A stretch of 7,269 nucleotides of DNA from DATJGF01 sp035495315 (GTDB taxonomy: Bacteria; Verrucomicrobiota; Verrucomicrobiia; Limisphaerales; UBA8199). The stretch covers positions 1 through 7,269 of the forward strand of contig DATJGF010000224.1 of the NCBI GenBank assembly GCA_035495315.1. The letters run 5' to 3'. Positions 1 through 6,321 of the stretch are shown piece after piece. The position numbers and the translations under genes were made by a program. Within the stretch, counting starts at the first letter, position 1, and each line of letters opens with the position of its first letter. A model generated the notes under the pieces. That model was not told where the DNA came from, searched no databases, and saw nothing but the letters and a program-made list of their open reading frames with translations.

Positions 1-105
1 CCTCTCCACCCGCGCAGTCGTTCTGGACGCCTGTGACACCGTTGTCTCGCCAACCTTTCATTCGTAAGTGCTGTGCTCGGTCCCGCACGAGAGAACCGGA
101 GCAAT

Positions 106-150
106 TTGGTAGGAAGAAAAATGAATGGCGGGAGCGGCGGGGCTCGAACC
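106..150 (-). repeat. Left copy of tRNA-3'-end direct repeat (putative attachment site)
   Basis: Read on the minus strand, 150 to 126 gives GGTTCGAGC (T-loop), then the 3' halves of a T-stem and acceptor stem, a discriminator G and CCA: the last 25 bases of a tRNA. The same bases recur at 7245-7269 (26 identical including one flanking A), and the flank TTGGTAGGAA...AGAAAAA (106-121) recurs at 7223-7242 with a 3-base insertion. Here the tRNA is not intact. The bases that should form the 5' T-stem strand (CCAGG) pair only at the two positions inside the repeat, and no 5' acceptor strand (GGGAGCG) occurs in the following minus-strand sequence. This is what the distal att site of an island inserted into a tRNA gene looks like. 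Confidence 0.6.
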
Positions 151-231
151 TGGTGGGCAAGATTCGTGCAACCGTCTATTCTTCTGATAGTTAAGCAGTT
201 CGGCTATAACGGCAAAATCTCAGAAAACGCA

Positions 232-237
232 TATAAT
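232..237 (+). promoter_or_regulatory. Possible -10 box upstream of the sigma factor gene
   Basis: A perfect TATAAT in the AT-richer part of the left flank, about 165 bases before the sigma factor start. No good TTGACA-like -35 box is found 16-18 bases upstream, so this is only a candidate housekeeping promoter for the sigma-kinase pair. Confidence 0.2.
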
Positions 238-257
238 CGTCTGTTTGAAGCAAAATC

Positions 258-277
258 TGGTAGGAAAATGGTAGGAA
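258..277 (+). repeat. Two direct TGGTAGGAA repeats, 11-bp period
   Basis: TGGTAGGAA occurs at 258-266 and 269-277. The same nonamer is found beside each tRNA-3'-end copy (107-115 and 7224-7232), always in the same orientation. The one-helical-turn spacing suggests protein-binding sites, for example integrase arm sites, but function is inferred. Confidence 0.45.
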
Positions 278-402
278 GATTCTGTCACGTTTTCGAACAG
301 GCTATGGAAGCCGAGAATGGCCCCGTGGCTCAGAGCGTTGCCCGCTACTCCGCTACCAGCGAAGCTTGTTAAAGCTGCCTCGATACTGATAGACTTTCGT
401 CA

Positions 403-1167
403 ATGTCCCCGCCAAATTCAGAGCCTTGCGAAGCGCCTGGAAGCTCCATGGGCTTTCACACGACGCACTGGACCGTCGTGTTGGCCGCACGTGAGAAGGA
501 CGGCACGGTTGCACGCGAAGCACTGGCCAGTTTGTGCTCGGCTTATTGGTATCCGCTCTATGCGTTCATTCGGCGCCGAGGTTCGAGCCCTCATGAAGCC
601 GAGGACCTCACTCAAGAATTTTTATTTCGTTTCCTCGAACGACATTCCCTCGACAGTGTGCACCCAGCAGCAGGGAAGTTCCGTTCATTCCTGCTCGCTT
701 GTCTCAAAAACTTTCTGGCGAATGAGCGCGAGCGGGCAAACACCCAACGCCGGGGCGGGCGCCAAACGTTTGTTCCTCTGGACAGCGGGGACCCCGAAAC
801 TCGATACTCGTTGGAACCAGTTGATCAGCGGACCCCTGACGCGATCTTCGAGCGGCGGTGGGCCTTTGCCATCTTAGAGCGAGTCGTTGAGGGTTTGCGG
901 AGGGAATATTCCACGGATGAGAAACGAGAGCTTTTCGAAGAATTGCAGGGATTCCTCCCTGGAGGCCAGGGCAGTATCTCGCGCGCGGAGCTGGCTGCCA
1001 AGCGTGGCGTCAGTGTCGGCGCCATTGACGTGGCGGTTCACCGCCTGCGGCAACGATTTGGTGTTCTTTTGCGGGAACAAGTTGCCCAAACGGTTTCCTC
1101 TGAGGCTGAGGTGGACGAGGAGATTCGCTATCTGATATCGGTGATGGGGAGTGAAGCGGACCTGTAA
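403..1167 (+). CDS. ECF-type RNA polymerase sigma factor
   Basis: Predicted 254-aa sigma-70 family protein of the extracytoplasmic-function type, which directs RNA polymerase to a specific promoter set. A sigma-2-like domain spans about residues 36-112: YWYPLYAFIRRRG, then region 2.2 with EAEDLTQEF (65-73), then GKFRSFLLACLKNFLANE. A sigma-4 helix-turn-helix lies near residues 191-220 (AELAAKRGVSVGAIDVAVHRLRQRF is its core, in two pieces: AELAAKRGVS and AIDVAVHRLRQRF). The C-terminal tail REQVAQTV...EVDEEIRYL is typical of Planctomycetes/Verrucomicrobia/Acidobacteria members found beside Ser/Thr kinases. No anti-sigma gene is visible; the kinase gene starts 34 bases downstream and probably shares the transcript. 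Some kinase-linked ECF groups (e.g. Vibrio EcfP/PpkT2) are activated by phosphorylation, so that is a reasonable hypothesis here. Start uncertain: ATG 403 gives the longest protein, but ATG 448, just before the conserved GFHTTHW, is equally plausible; neither has a clear ribosome site. Confidence 0.9.
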   Translation: MSPPNSEPCEAPGSSMGFHTTHWTVVLAAREKDGTVAREALASLCSAYWYPLYAFIRRRGSSPHEAEDLTQEFLFRFLERHSLDSVHPAAGKFRSFLLACLKNFLANERERANTQRRGGRQTFVPLDSGDPETRYSLEPVDQRTPDAIFERRWAFAILERVVEGLRREYSTDEKRELFEELQGFLPGGQGSISRAELAAKRGVSVGAIDVAVHRLRQRFGVLLREQVAQTVSSEAEVDEEIRYLISVMGSEADL

Positions 1168-1201
1168 GGTTTGTGCGCCGATCCGTTTGTAAGAAACAGA
1201 C

Positions 1202-4200
1202 ATGAGTTCAGGCAGGACGTGCAAAGAATGCGGCACAGCAATTCCGACCGCCAGTCCGGGCGGGTTTTGCCCCCAATGCGCGTTCGGCCTGGGCCTGCAT
1301 GAAGCCGGAAGCCAGAGACCAGGGCCTGCGAAAGCTGTGACCGAGAGACCGGGCGATCGGATTGGTCGTTATCGGCTGCTTCAGGAAATCGGCCACGGTG
1401 GTTGTGGTGTGGTTTACATGGCCGAACAGGAGGCACCGGTTCGCCGCAAGGTCGCGGTTAAGGTCATTAAGCTGGGGATGGATACGCGACAAGTCGTAGC
1501 CCGTTTCGAGGCCGAGCGCCAGGCCCTGGCGCTCATGGATCATCCGAGTATCGCCAAGGTCCTCGATGCCGGTGCCACCGACACGGGCAGGCCCTTCTTC
1601 GTCATGGAGCTGGTGGGCGGCGTCAAGATCACCGATTACTGCAACCAAAACAAACTCATAATACGCCAACGGTTGGACCTGGTCATCCAGGTCTGCAAGG
1701 CCATCCAGCACGCGCATCAGAAGGGCATCATCCACCGCGATATCAAACCCTCCAACGTCCTGGTAGCGACCCAAGACGGCGTGCCGGTGCCAAAGGTGAT
1801 TGATTTCGGCATCGCCAAGGCAACGCAAGGCAAACTCACCGATCAAACCTTGTTCACCGCATTCGAACAGTTTCTGGGGACGCCTGCTTATATGAGTCCG
1901 GAACAAGCGCAACTGGGCTCGTTGGACGTGGACACGCGCAGCGACATTTACAGCCTGGGAGTGTTGCTTTACGAATTACTTACCGGCAAGACGCCCTTCG
2001 ACACAAAGGCGCTGGTTTCGGCGGGTCTGGACGAGATGCGTCGCACGATTCGCGAAGTCGAACCGGTCAGACCCAGCACACGCCTGACTCAGGAACGAGG
2101 CGCGACTTCCATTACCTTGCGCCGATCAGAAGTCCAGAATTCCACCATCGAAATCGACAACGACCTGGATTGGATCGTGATGAAATGCCTCGAGAAGGAG
2201 CGGGCGCGACGTTACGAGACGGCTAGTGGACTGGCACGGGATATCGAGCGGCACCTGAATAACCAACCCGTCCTGGCGCGACCTCCCAGCAAGTTCTATG
2301 AGTTCCAGAAAACAGTCCGGCGTCACAAAGTTGGATTCGCTGCCACAGGGGTTGTCATCGCAGCACTCACCGTCGGAGTGATTGCAAGCACTTGGCAAAC
2401 TGTCCGTGCCCGGCGCGCAGAAAGCAGAGAATCCCGCCAAAAAGTAGAGGCACTACAAAACCTGTACAAATCTCTGATGCGCGAAGCGCGCGCGACTCGC
2501 CTGGCGCGGCGTGTGGGCTATCGCGAGAAGGTGATCGCTTTGATTGAGCAGGCCGAAACGCTAGATGTGCCCGAAAGGAACTTCGCAGACTTGCGTCAGG
2601 AGGCGGTTGCATGCCTGGGCGACTTTGTTGGGCTGCTGCCAACAACATTCGCTGAGTTCTCAACGAACATCGAATTCGCTTGTATGGCTCCTTCTGGCAA
2701 ACTGGCTGCGTTCGCGCTGAGCGACCGAACGATCCATTTACGCGAAACACAAACCGGGAAAGAGGCCGCCCGATTGGCGTATAGCAACGAGAAACTGTGG
2801 GCCCTCTGCTTTAACTATGCAGGTGACCATCTCTATGCAGTGACCGGGCCTCTTTCAACCAACCGAACACCGACACGCGCCGATTGTGACGTAAATGTTT
2901 GGCCACGGGATACCAACGGAAACTGGGGCAATCCGATGAGCCGGACCGTGCCCTGCGCTACAAAGGGATTATTCAGCACCGATGAGGGAGTATACGATGT
3001 AATTCTCGAGGCTGAGCGATTCGAATCTCTTCCCGAAAATAGCCCAATGGCGAGGTTCAGACTTTTCAACCTCACAACCAATGGCTTCGTGCCGGATTAC
3101 GAAGTGACAGGACGTCTCCGAGGAAAACCTGATTCCTGGGTTAGTGGGGATGGCAAGCTCCTGGCGGTAGACTGGGGGGAACGAAGCAATCCAGACGGAT
3201 CGTTTTTTCTTACCTTTTATGAGTGGGGAGAAAGCACCAACCTGAATCGATTGCAGTTGCCGGCCGAAGCCGAGGTGAGCTTGAGTGGCGACGGCAAGTA
3301 CGTCTTTGTGTCCAGGGTACAGGACGGAGCTATCTACTCCGTCCCCGGTCTCGAGCGCATCGCTCAGTTCAAGGAAATCTTCGGACCAGACACGTTTATC
3401 ATCTGCGCCGGGAAGCTGGCATTTTCAAGGGCTCAGCAAAACCGTGTCCGCCTGTGGCATTTGGCCAAAGGGGAGGATATCGCGATGCTTGATGAGCCGG
3501 AAGGTGGGAAGCCAAGCTCCTTTACGCCAAGCGGAAGCGCTTTACTGACGACTGGTTCACGCCAGGCCCGGCTTTACCGACTCAGCACCCCGGAGAAAGT
3601 GGAATTGCCTTCTCATAGCGCTTCAGTGCCGGGAGTTGCGTTCAGTCCCGACGGCCTGCGTCTGGCCTCGGCCGCCAAGGACCATTCTGTGCGTCTCAGT
3701 GACGCCATGACAGGTAGGGTCCTGTGGGAAACCAATGATCTGCCTGGCCAGGGCCAATGCCTGGGGTTCAGTCCTGACGGGAAATGGCTGGCCGTCGGTA
3801 CTTGGGACCGCTACGTAGTTTGGATTCTCGACGCACAGACAGGCAAGCGGCTGCTCGAATTGGCAAGCTCCACGCCTGGCTTGTCCGTCCCCAGAACGGA
3901 GGTAGCTGGATCGAGAGAACGGATCGTTTCAGTGCAGTTCAGCCCGGATGGGCATTATCTTGCCGTGGCGGGCGTTCCCTATGCAGTCAGGATTTATACG
4001 ATTCAAAGGCACGAGACAGGTCAGCCATCTGTCGGCCAGGAGCCACGGTCCTTCAATGTGGCGCAATGCGGCGGAACGGGCTTGGTATTCAGCCCCAACT
4101 CGCACTCGGTGGCCTTCTCCAGAGCCAGTAACCTGCACGACGAGGTTGACGAGTATCTTTACCTGTGGGATTTCCTTGGTTCGGCAGAACCTCGCCGCGC

Positions 4201-4624
4201 CCGCCTTTGGGTTTCTGGTGGAGTCGAAAGCTGCAATTTCACCCCAGACGGCCGTCACCTGATCGCGATCGACAACAACGGATCAGTCGTCACCCTGGAT
4301 GTAACGACCGCCGAGCCCATCTCTTCCTTCCCTGCCTGGAAACCGCAGCCTGGCCAACCGGCGGTCACCACGCAATTCATAGCCCTCAGCCCTGACGGCT
4401 CGAAGCTCGCGGTCAGCTCAGGTTCACGGCTTGGTGTGGACATCCGGGATCCGCAAACCGGCAGGGTTTTCTATTCGCTTCCGGAAGAAGCGAGGACAGT
4501 GCTTTGGCTGGCCTGGAGCCCGGACAACCAGCGTCTTGCCGTCTCCCGCGACGCTGGCGATATCGCCATCTGGGATCTTGCGGCGATCAACAAAGTCTTG
4601 GCTCGGCTCGGTCTTAACCCCTGA
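1202..4624 (+). CDS. Transmembrane Ser/Thr protein kinase with zinc ribbon and WD40-like propeller
   Basis: Large (1140 aa) Hanks-type kinase. Residues 7-26 form a zinc-ribbon-like CxxC...CPQC pair (C7, C10, C23, C26). The kinase domain spans about 57-355: glycine loop GHGGCGVV (64-71), VAVKV with Lys87, helix-C Glu near 105, HRDIKPSN (178-185, catalytic Asp180), DFG (201-203) and SPE (232-234). All catalytic residues are present, so it should be active. One membrane helix lies near 377-397, followed by a basic, helical, coiled-coil-like linker to about 455. The C-terminal part is a beta-propeller: seven FSPDG-type WD40-like repeats centred near residues 810, 853, 911, 961, 1011, 1061 and 1102, preceded by weaker blades from about 485 (APSGK, SGDGK motifs), perhaps a second propeller. 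Expected topology is kinase inside, propeller outside as sensor or scaffold. It likely forms a signalling pair with the sigma factor upstream. The start at 1202 is supported by the zinc ribbon being in frame; no strong ribosome site is seen. Confidence 0.93.
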   Translation: MSSGRTCKECGTAIPTASPGGFCPQCAFGLGLHEAGSQRPGPAKAVTERPGDRIGRYRLLQEIGHGGCGVVYMAEQEAPVRRKVAVKVIKLGMDTRQVVARFEAERQALALMDHPSIAKVLDAGATDTGRPFFVMELVGGVKITDYCNQNKLIIRQRLDLVIQVCKAIQHAHQKGIIHRDIKPSNVLVATQDGVPVPKVIDFGIAKATQGKLTDQTLFTAFEQFLGTPAYMSPEQAQLGSLDVDTRSDIYSLGVLLYELLTGKTPFDTKALVSAGLDEMRRTIREVEPVRPSTRLTQERGATSITLRRSEVQNSTIEIDNDLDWIVMKCLEKERARRYETASGLARDIERHLNNQPVLARPPSKFYEFQKTVRRHKVGFAATGVVIAALTVGVIASTWQTVRARRAESRESRQKVEALQNLYKSLMREARATRLARRVGYREKVIALIEQAETLDVPERNFADLRQEAVACLGDFVGLLPTTFAEFSTNIEFACMAPSGKLAAFALSDRTIHLRETQTGKEAARLAYSNEKLWALCFNYAGDHLYAVTGPLSTNRTPTRADCDVNVWPRDTNGNWGNPMSRTVPCATKGLFSTDEGVYDVILEAERFESLPENSPMARFRLFNLTTNGFVPDYEVTGRLRGKPDSWVSGDGKLLAVDWGERSNPDGSFFLTFYEWGESTNLNRLQLPAEAEVSLSGDGKYVFVSRVQDGAIYSVPGLERIAQFKEIFGPDTFIICAGKLAFSRAQQNRVRLWHLAKGEDIAMLDEPEGGKPSSFTPSGSALLTTGSRQARLYRLSTPEKVELPSHSASVPGVAFSPDGLRLASAAKDHSVRLSDAMTGRVLWETNDLPGQGQCLGFSPDGKWLAVGTWDRYVVWILDAQTGKRLLELASSTPGLSVPRTEVAGSRERIVSVQFSPDGHYLAVAGVPYAVRIYTIQRHETGQPSVGQEPRSFNVAQCGGTGLVFSPNSHSVAFSRASNLHDEVDEYLYLWDFLGSAEPRRARLWVSGGVESCNFTPDGRHLIAIDNNGSVVTLDVTTAEPISSFPAWKPQPGQPAVTTQFIALSPDGSKLAVSSGSRLGVDIRDPQTGRVFYSLPEEARTVLWLAWSPDNQRLAVSRDAGDIAIWDLAAINKVLARLGLNP

Positions 4625-4632
4625 GTCTTTCT

Positions 4633-4657
4633 GCCAACCCCACTGGGGAACATTGGC
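4633..4657 (+). terminator. Hairpin just after the kinase gene
   Basis: GCCAA-CCCC-ACT-GGGG-AACA-TTGGC: a two-part stem (5 bp + 4 bp) with a 4-base bulge, starting 8 bases after the kinase stop. No U-tract follows, so it is at best a weak intrinsic terminator or a 3'-end stabilising hairpin. Confidence 0.3.
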
Positions 4658-4704
4658 TTAATTAAGTCCGCGGGCTTGATTAACCAGTTCAGTTTTTCCC
4701 CTCT

Positions 4705-4716
4705 GTAAGGTCTTAC
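4705..4716. promoter_or_regulatory. Inverted repeat GTAAG-GT-CTTAC, possible operator
   Basis: A perfect 5-bp inverted repeat with a 2-base centre in the 187-base gap between the kinase gene and the first exported-protein gene, about 96 bases before that start. It is the right size for a dimeric regulator site, but no promoter boxes are clear around it. Confidence 0.22.
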
Positions 4717-4768
4717 CCGGTTTTCCTGTTGTAAAAAGTAACAGCCAATGCTGAATCAAAACACGAAC

Positions 4769-4790
4769 AACCGTGACCTCGCGAGGGGTT
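4769..4790 (+). promoter_or_regulatory. Palindrome/hairpin in the 5' region of the first exported-protein gene
   Basis: CCTCGCGAGG (4777-4786) is a perfect 10-bp palindrome, flanked by AACC (4769-4772) and GGTT (4787-4790), which could extend the stem with a 4-base bulge. It ends 21 bases before the ATG at 4812. It could be an operator or a 5'-UTR hairpin. Confidence 0.25.
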
Positions 4791-4803
4791 GCCCAAAAAT
4801 GAA

Positions 4804-4916
4804 AGAAAAACATGAACCATCAATTCGATGAACTCACCAAGGACCTGACCCAACCGGTCATGCGCAGCGCGGCGTTTAAGAAATTCGGCGTCGGCTTGGC
4901 GGGTATGGCGCTCGTC
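4804..4916 (+). repeat. Leader repeat, copy 1 (A-rich start region + 35 leader codons)
   Basis: First of three imperfect copies of one DNA module: an AGAAAAA tract, then ATGAAC and codons for FDELTK...KKFGVGLAGMAL. This is the most diverged copy: the twin arginine is R-S here. Confidence 0.75.
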
Positions 4917-5534
4917 TGCTTGCTGACGTTGCCGTCAGTAGCAACCAGCGCTACTGCAAATACCAGCTCGGTTTATGATCCAGCCGGAGACGCCATGTTT
5001 CCCTTCGACCTGTACGGTGCACCGGTGCCGGCTTACCTTGACCTTACGCAGGCGTCCGTCAGCCTTGTCAGGGGAGTCTTCCACTTTGAAATCAAAATGA
5101 GTGCAGCCATTCCCGCTGACGCCGATCCTGGTTTCACTCCCGGCGTAAACCATGTGACCGCGGGCTTCGCCATCCTGACCGACCGAAAAACGGCAGGGCA
5201 CCGAAAGTTTTTTGGCCAGGCGGACAATTACTTCTTCAATTTCATAGTCGGGGCTACGTACTTTGCCCAGGACGGAGGCTTGGGCCTGGGATTGGGCTGG
5301 AAGGGTTTCCTGCAAGGCCCGAATGGCTTCTCGGAGATCCCGTTGTGGATACGCGGAGACACTTTCATCTTCGAGGCCAGCGCCGCGTCCTTGGGCGATC
5401 CCGCGTCATTCGATTGGGTCGTCGGCTCAGAGTGCACCCCTGTGCCGGACCCGGATGAGAAAAACAGGAGCCTCATCCTTGTGGACTACGCACCCGACCA
5501 CGACCTCATAACCTGGCCGCCAGTGCAACCCTGA
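4812..5534 (+). CDS. Exported beta-rich protein with the shared leader (unknown function)
   Basis: 240 aa. The N-terminus MNHQFDELTK...FKKFGVGLAGMAL matches the leader of the next two genes and is followed by a hydrophobic stretch to about residue 40 and an Ala/Ser/Thr-rich cleavage zone (SVATSATA, 42-49). The other two leaders carry a twin arginine; here the position reads M-R-S (17-19), so Tat export may be lost or Sec-dependent. The mature part (about 50-240) begins YDPAGDA, is rich in alternating hydrophobic/polar stretches (e.g. ASVSLVRGVFHFEIKM), Gly and aromatic residues, and has a single cysteine (in SECTPV). It looks like a beta-sandwich, of the kind seen in secreted Ca- or sugar-binding modules, but I do not recognise a family. 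First gene of the probable four-gene operon; the next start is 49 bases downstream. Start chosen because its first residues align with the paralogous leaders. Confidence 0.8.
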   Translation: MNHQFDELTKDLTQPVMRSAAFKKFGVGLAGMALVCLLTLPSVATSATANTSSVYDPAGDAMFPFDLYGAPVPAYLDLTQASVSLVRGVFHFEIKMSAAIPADADPGFTPGVNHVTAGFAILTDRKTAGHRKFFGQADNYFFNFIVGATYFAQDGGLGLGLGWKGFLQGPNGFSEIPLWIRGDTFIFEASAASLGDPASFDWVVGSECTPVPDPDEKNRSLILVDYAPDHDLITWPPVQP

Positions 5535-5574
5535 GCCAACCGTTCGGAACCACAAACCAAAACGAACAGACAAT

Positions 5575-5688
5575 AGAAAAAGTATGAACAACAAATTCGA
5601 TGAACTCACCAAGAGCATGGCCCAGTCGGTCACGCGCCGCGAGGCGCTGAAGAAATTCGGCCTCGGCCTCGCCGGCATGGCGCTGGCC
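5575..5688 (+). repeat. Leader repeat, copy 2 (best Tat motif)
   Basis: AGAAAAAGT then ATGAAC and the leader codons; encodes SVTRREALKKFGLGLAGMAL, a good twin-arginine motif. Close to copy 3 at both DNA and protein level. Confidence 0.8.
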
Positions 5689-5829
5689 TGGTTCGGGCTG
5701 GCAAACAAGGCGGAAGCAGCGAAGGGAGGCTGTAAGCCGAGGGGAAGTCGCTGTGTGAACAACAACCAATGTTGCAGTGGGTTATGTTATTACGACGGCT
5801 TCTTGGGCTTGCCCCCTACCTGCTACTGA
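5584..5829 (+). CDS. Tat-leader precursor of a knottin-like six-cysteine peptide
   Basis: 81 aa. Residues 1-45 are the leader: MNNKFDELTK, then SVTRREALKKFG (twin Arg 18-19, followed by A-L-K-K as in Tat motifs), a Gly/Ala-rich core GLGLAGMALA, and NKAEA with an AxA cleavage site near 43-45. The mature peptide is about 36 residues, basic at its start, with exactly six cysteines at 50, 57, 63, 64, 68 and 80: C-x6-C-x5-CC-x3-C-x11-C. That spacing is the inhibitor-cystine-knot (knottin) pattern known from conotoxins, spider toxins and plant peptides; the fold itself is inferred. Likely a secreted, disulfide-stabilised peptide acting outside the cell (toxin, inhibitor or signal; target unknown). 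It lies between two genes with the same leader and upstream of a thioredoxin-like protein that could act on its disulfides. The start is fixed by alignment with the other leaders; no Shine-Dalgarno, only AGAAAAAGT. Confidence 0.85.
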   Translation: MNNKFDELTKSMAQSVTRREALKKFGLGLAGMALAWFGLANKAEAAKGGCKPRGSRCVNNNQCCSGLCYYDGFLGLPPTCY

Positions 5830-5842
5830 GTATTTGGAATTA

Positions 5843-5859
5843 ATGGCTTCAGTTGCCAT
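5843..5859 (+). terminator. Small hairpin after the knottin-like gene
   Basis: ATGGC-TTCAGTT-GCCAT, a 5-bp stem with 7-base loop 14 bases past the stop, without a U-tract. It may mark a processing or attenuation point in the 138-base gap before the next gene; too weak to call a terminator firmly. Confidence 0.2.
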
Positions 5860-5957
5860 CGAGGAGCTAAAGCGAAGGCATGAACCACAAAATTGATCCT
5901 CCGCTAGCCTCCCCGAACCAAGAAGGCTGAACCCAGGTAGACACAAACACCACCAAC

Positions 5958-6072
5958 AGAAAAAAGCATGAACAACAATTTCGATGAACTCGCTAAGAGC
6001 ATGGCCCAATCCGTTACGCGGCGAGCGGCCCTAGGAAAACTCGGAGTCGGCCTGGCGGGTATGGCACTGGCT
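5958..6072 (+). repeat. Leader repeat, copy 3
   Basis: AGAAAAAAGC then ATGAAC and the leader codons; encodes SVTRRAALGKLGVGLAGMAL. It keeps the twin arginine but has Gly in place of the first Lys after Leu. Confidence 0.78.
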
Positions 6073-6321
6073 TGCGTCGCCCTGGCGTACAAGGCCAAAG
6101 CCGCGACTCGGCAGGGTTACTGCCAGATCGGGGGATCGTGGTACACCACCGATGTGTGGTACACCGGTGCATGCATGGACGTCAATGGCTGCGTCTGGTC
6201 GGCTTCGGCGGACTGGCCAGCCGATGGCACTCGGGCAGGCTCAGTTGCGAAGGGAGGGAAATTTAAGGAGGCGTGCGGCCAACTTTATAGCACCGGCAAG
6301 AAATGCTCCTTCACTATATGA
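5968..6321 (+). CDS. Tat-leader precursor of a five-cysteine secreted protein (unknown function)
   Basis: 117 aa. The leader (1-45) is nearly that of the knottin-like gene: MNNNFDELAK, SVTRRAALGKLG, GLAGMALA, and cleavage zone YKAKAA (AxA at 43-45). The mature part of about 72 residues has five cysteines (52, 69, 75, 103, 113), many Gly, Trp and Tyr, and an internal repeat WYT-TDV-WYT (residues 58-66) encoded by two GTGGTACACC copies 18 bases apart. An odd cysteine number leaves one free thiol, a dimer, or a bond to another partner. Cys36 lies in the leader core and is not in a proper lipobox. No family is recognised. Its TGA overlaps the ATG at 6318 of the thioredoxin-like gene, suggesting coupled translation. 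Confidence 0.82.
   Translation: MNNNFDELAKSMAQSVTRRAALGKLGVGLAGMALACVALAYKAKAATRQGYCQIGGSWYTTDVWYTGACMDVNGCVWSASADWPADGTRAGSVAKGGKFKEACGQLYSTGKKCSFTI

Larger units (their letters stand above)
1..402. other. Non-coding left flank with integration-type repeats
   Basis: No convincing gene is seen. One frame is open from base 2 to a TAA at 65-67 (ending ...SPTFHS) and could be the last 21 codons of a gene lying to the left, but nothing in it is recognisable. The rest contains a tRNA-3'-end copy (126-150), four-letter-rich spacer sequence, two further TGGTAGGAA repeats (258-277) and a perfect TATAAT (232-237). A small inverted repeat AGCTT-GTTA-AAGCT lies at 363-376, just before the sigma factor gene. 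Longer open frames crossing here (73-372, 317-877) run over the tRNA remnant or overlap the sigma gene out of frame, and are not believed to be coding. Confidence 0.6.

Noticed and set aside
73..372. 99-codon open frame across the left flank
   Set aside because: It runs straight through the antisense of the tRNA end (giving the GGSGGARTW stretch, typical of false ORFs over tRNAs) and the repeats, and has no family features or start signal.
317..372. tRNA-like 5' end (GGCCCCGTGGCTCAG) in the left flank
   Set aside because: It resembles a tRNA acceptor and D-arm start, but the D-stem does not close and no anticodon or T-arm follows at the right distances.
317..877. 186-codon open frame overlapping the sigma factor gene
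   Set aside because: It overlaps the sigma gene for most of its length in another frame; the sigma frame has clear family motifs and this one has none.
1208..1912. 234-codon open frame on the minus strand within the kinase gene
   Set aside because: Shadow of the kinase frame in GC-rich DNA; the translated sequence has no recognisable domain.
4645..4667. ECF-type promoter (GGAAC ... GTC) after the kinase gene
   Set aside because: The GGAAC and GTC elements are only 14 bases apart, shorter than the usual 16-17, and part of the sequence lies in the hairpin after the kinase stop.
6060..6078. Lipobox at the leader cysteine of the five-Cys protein (GMALAC)
   Set aside because: The residue at -3 is Ala and -2 is Leu rather than the L-[AS]-[GA]-C order, and the paralogous leader has Trp in place of this Cys.
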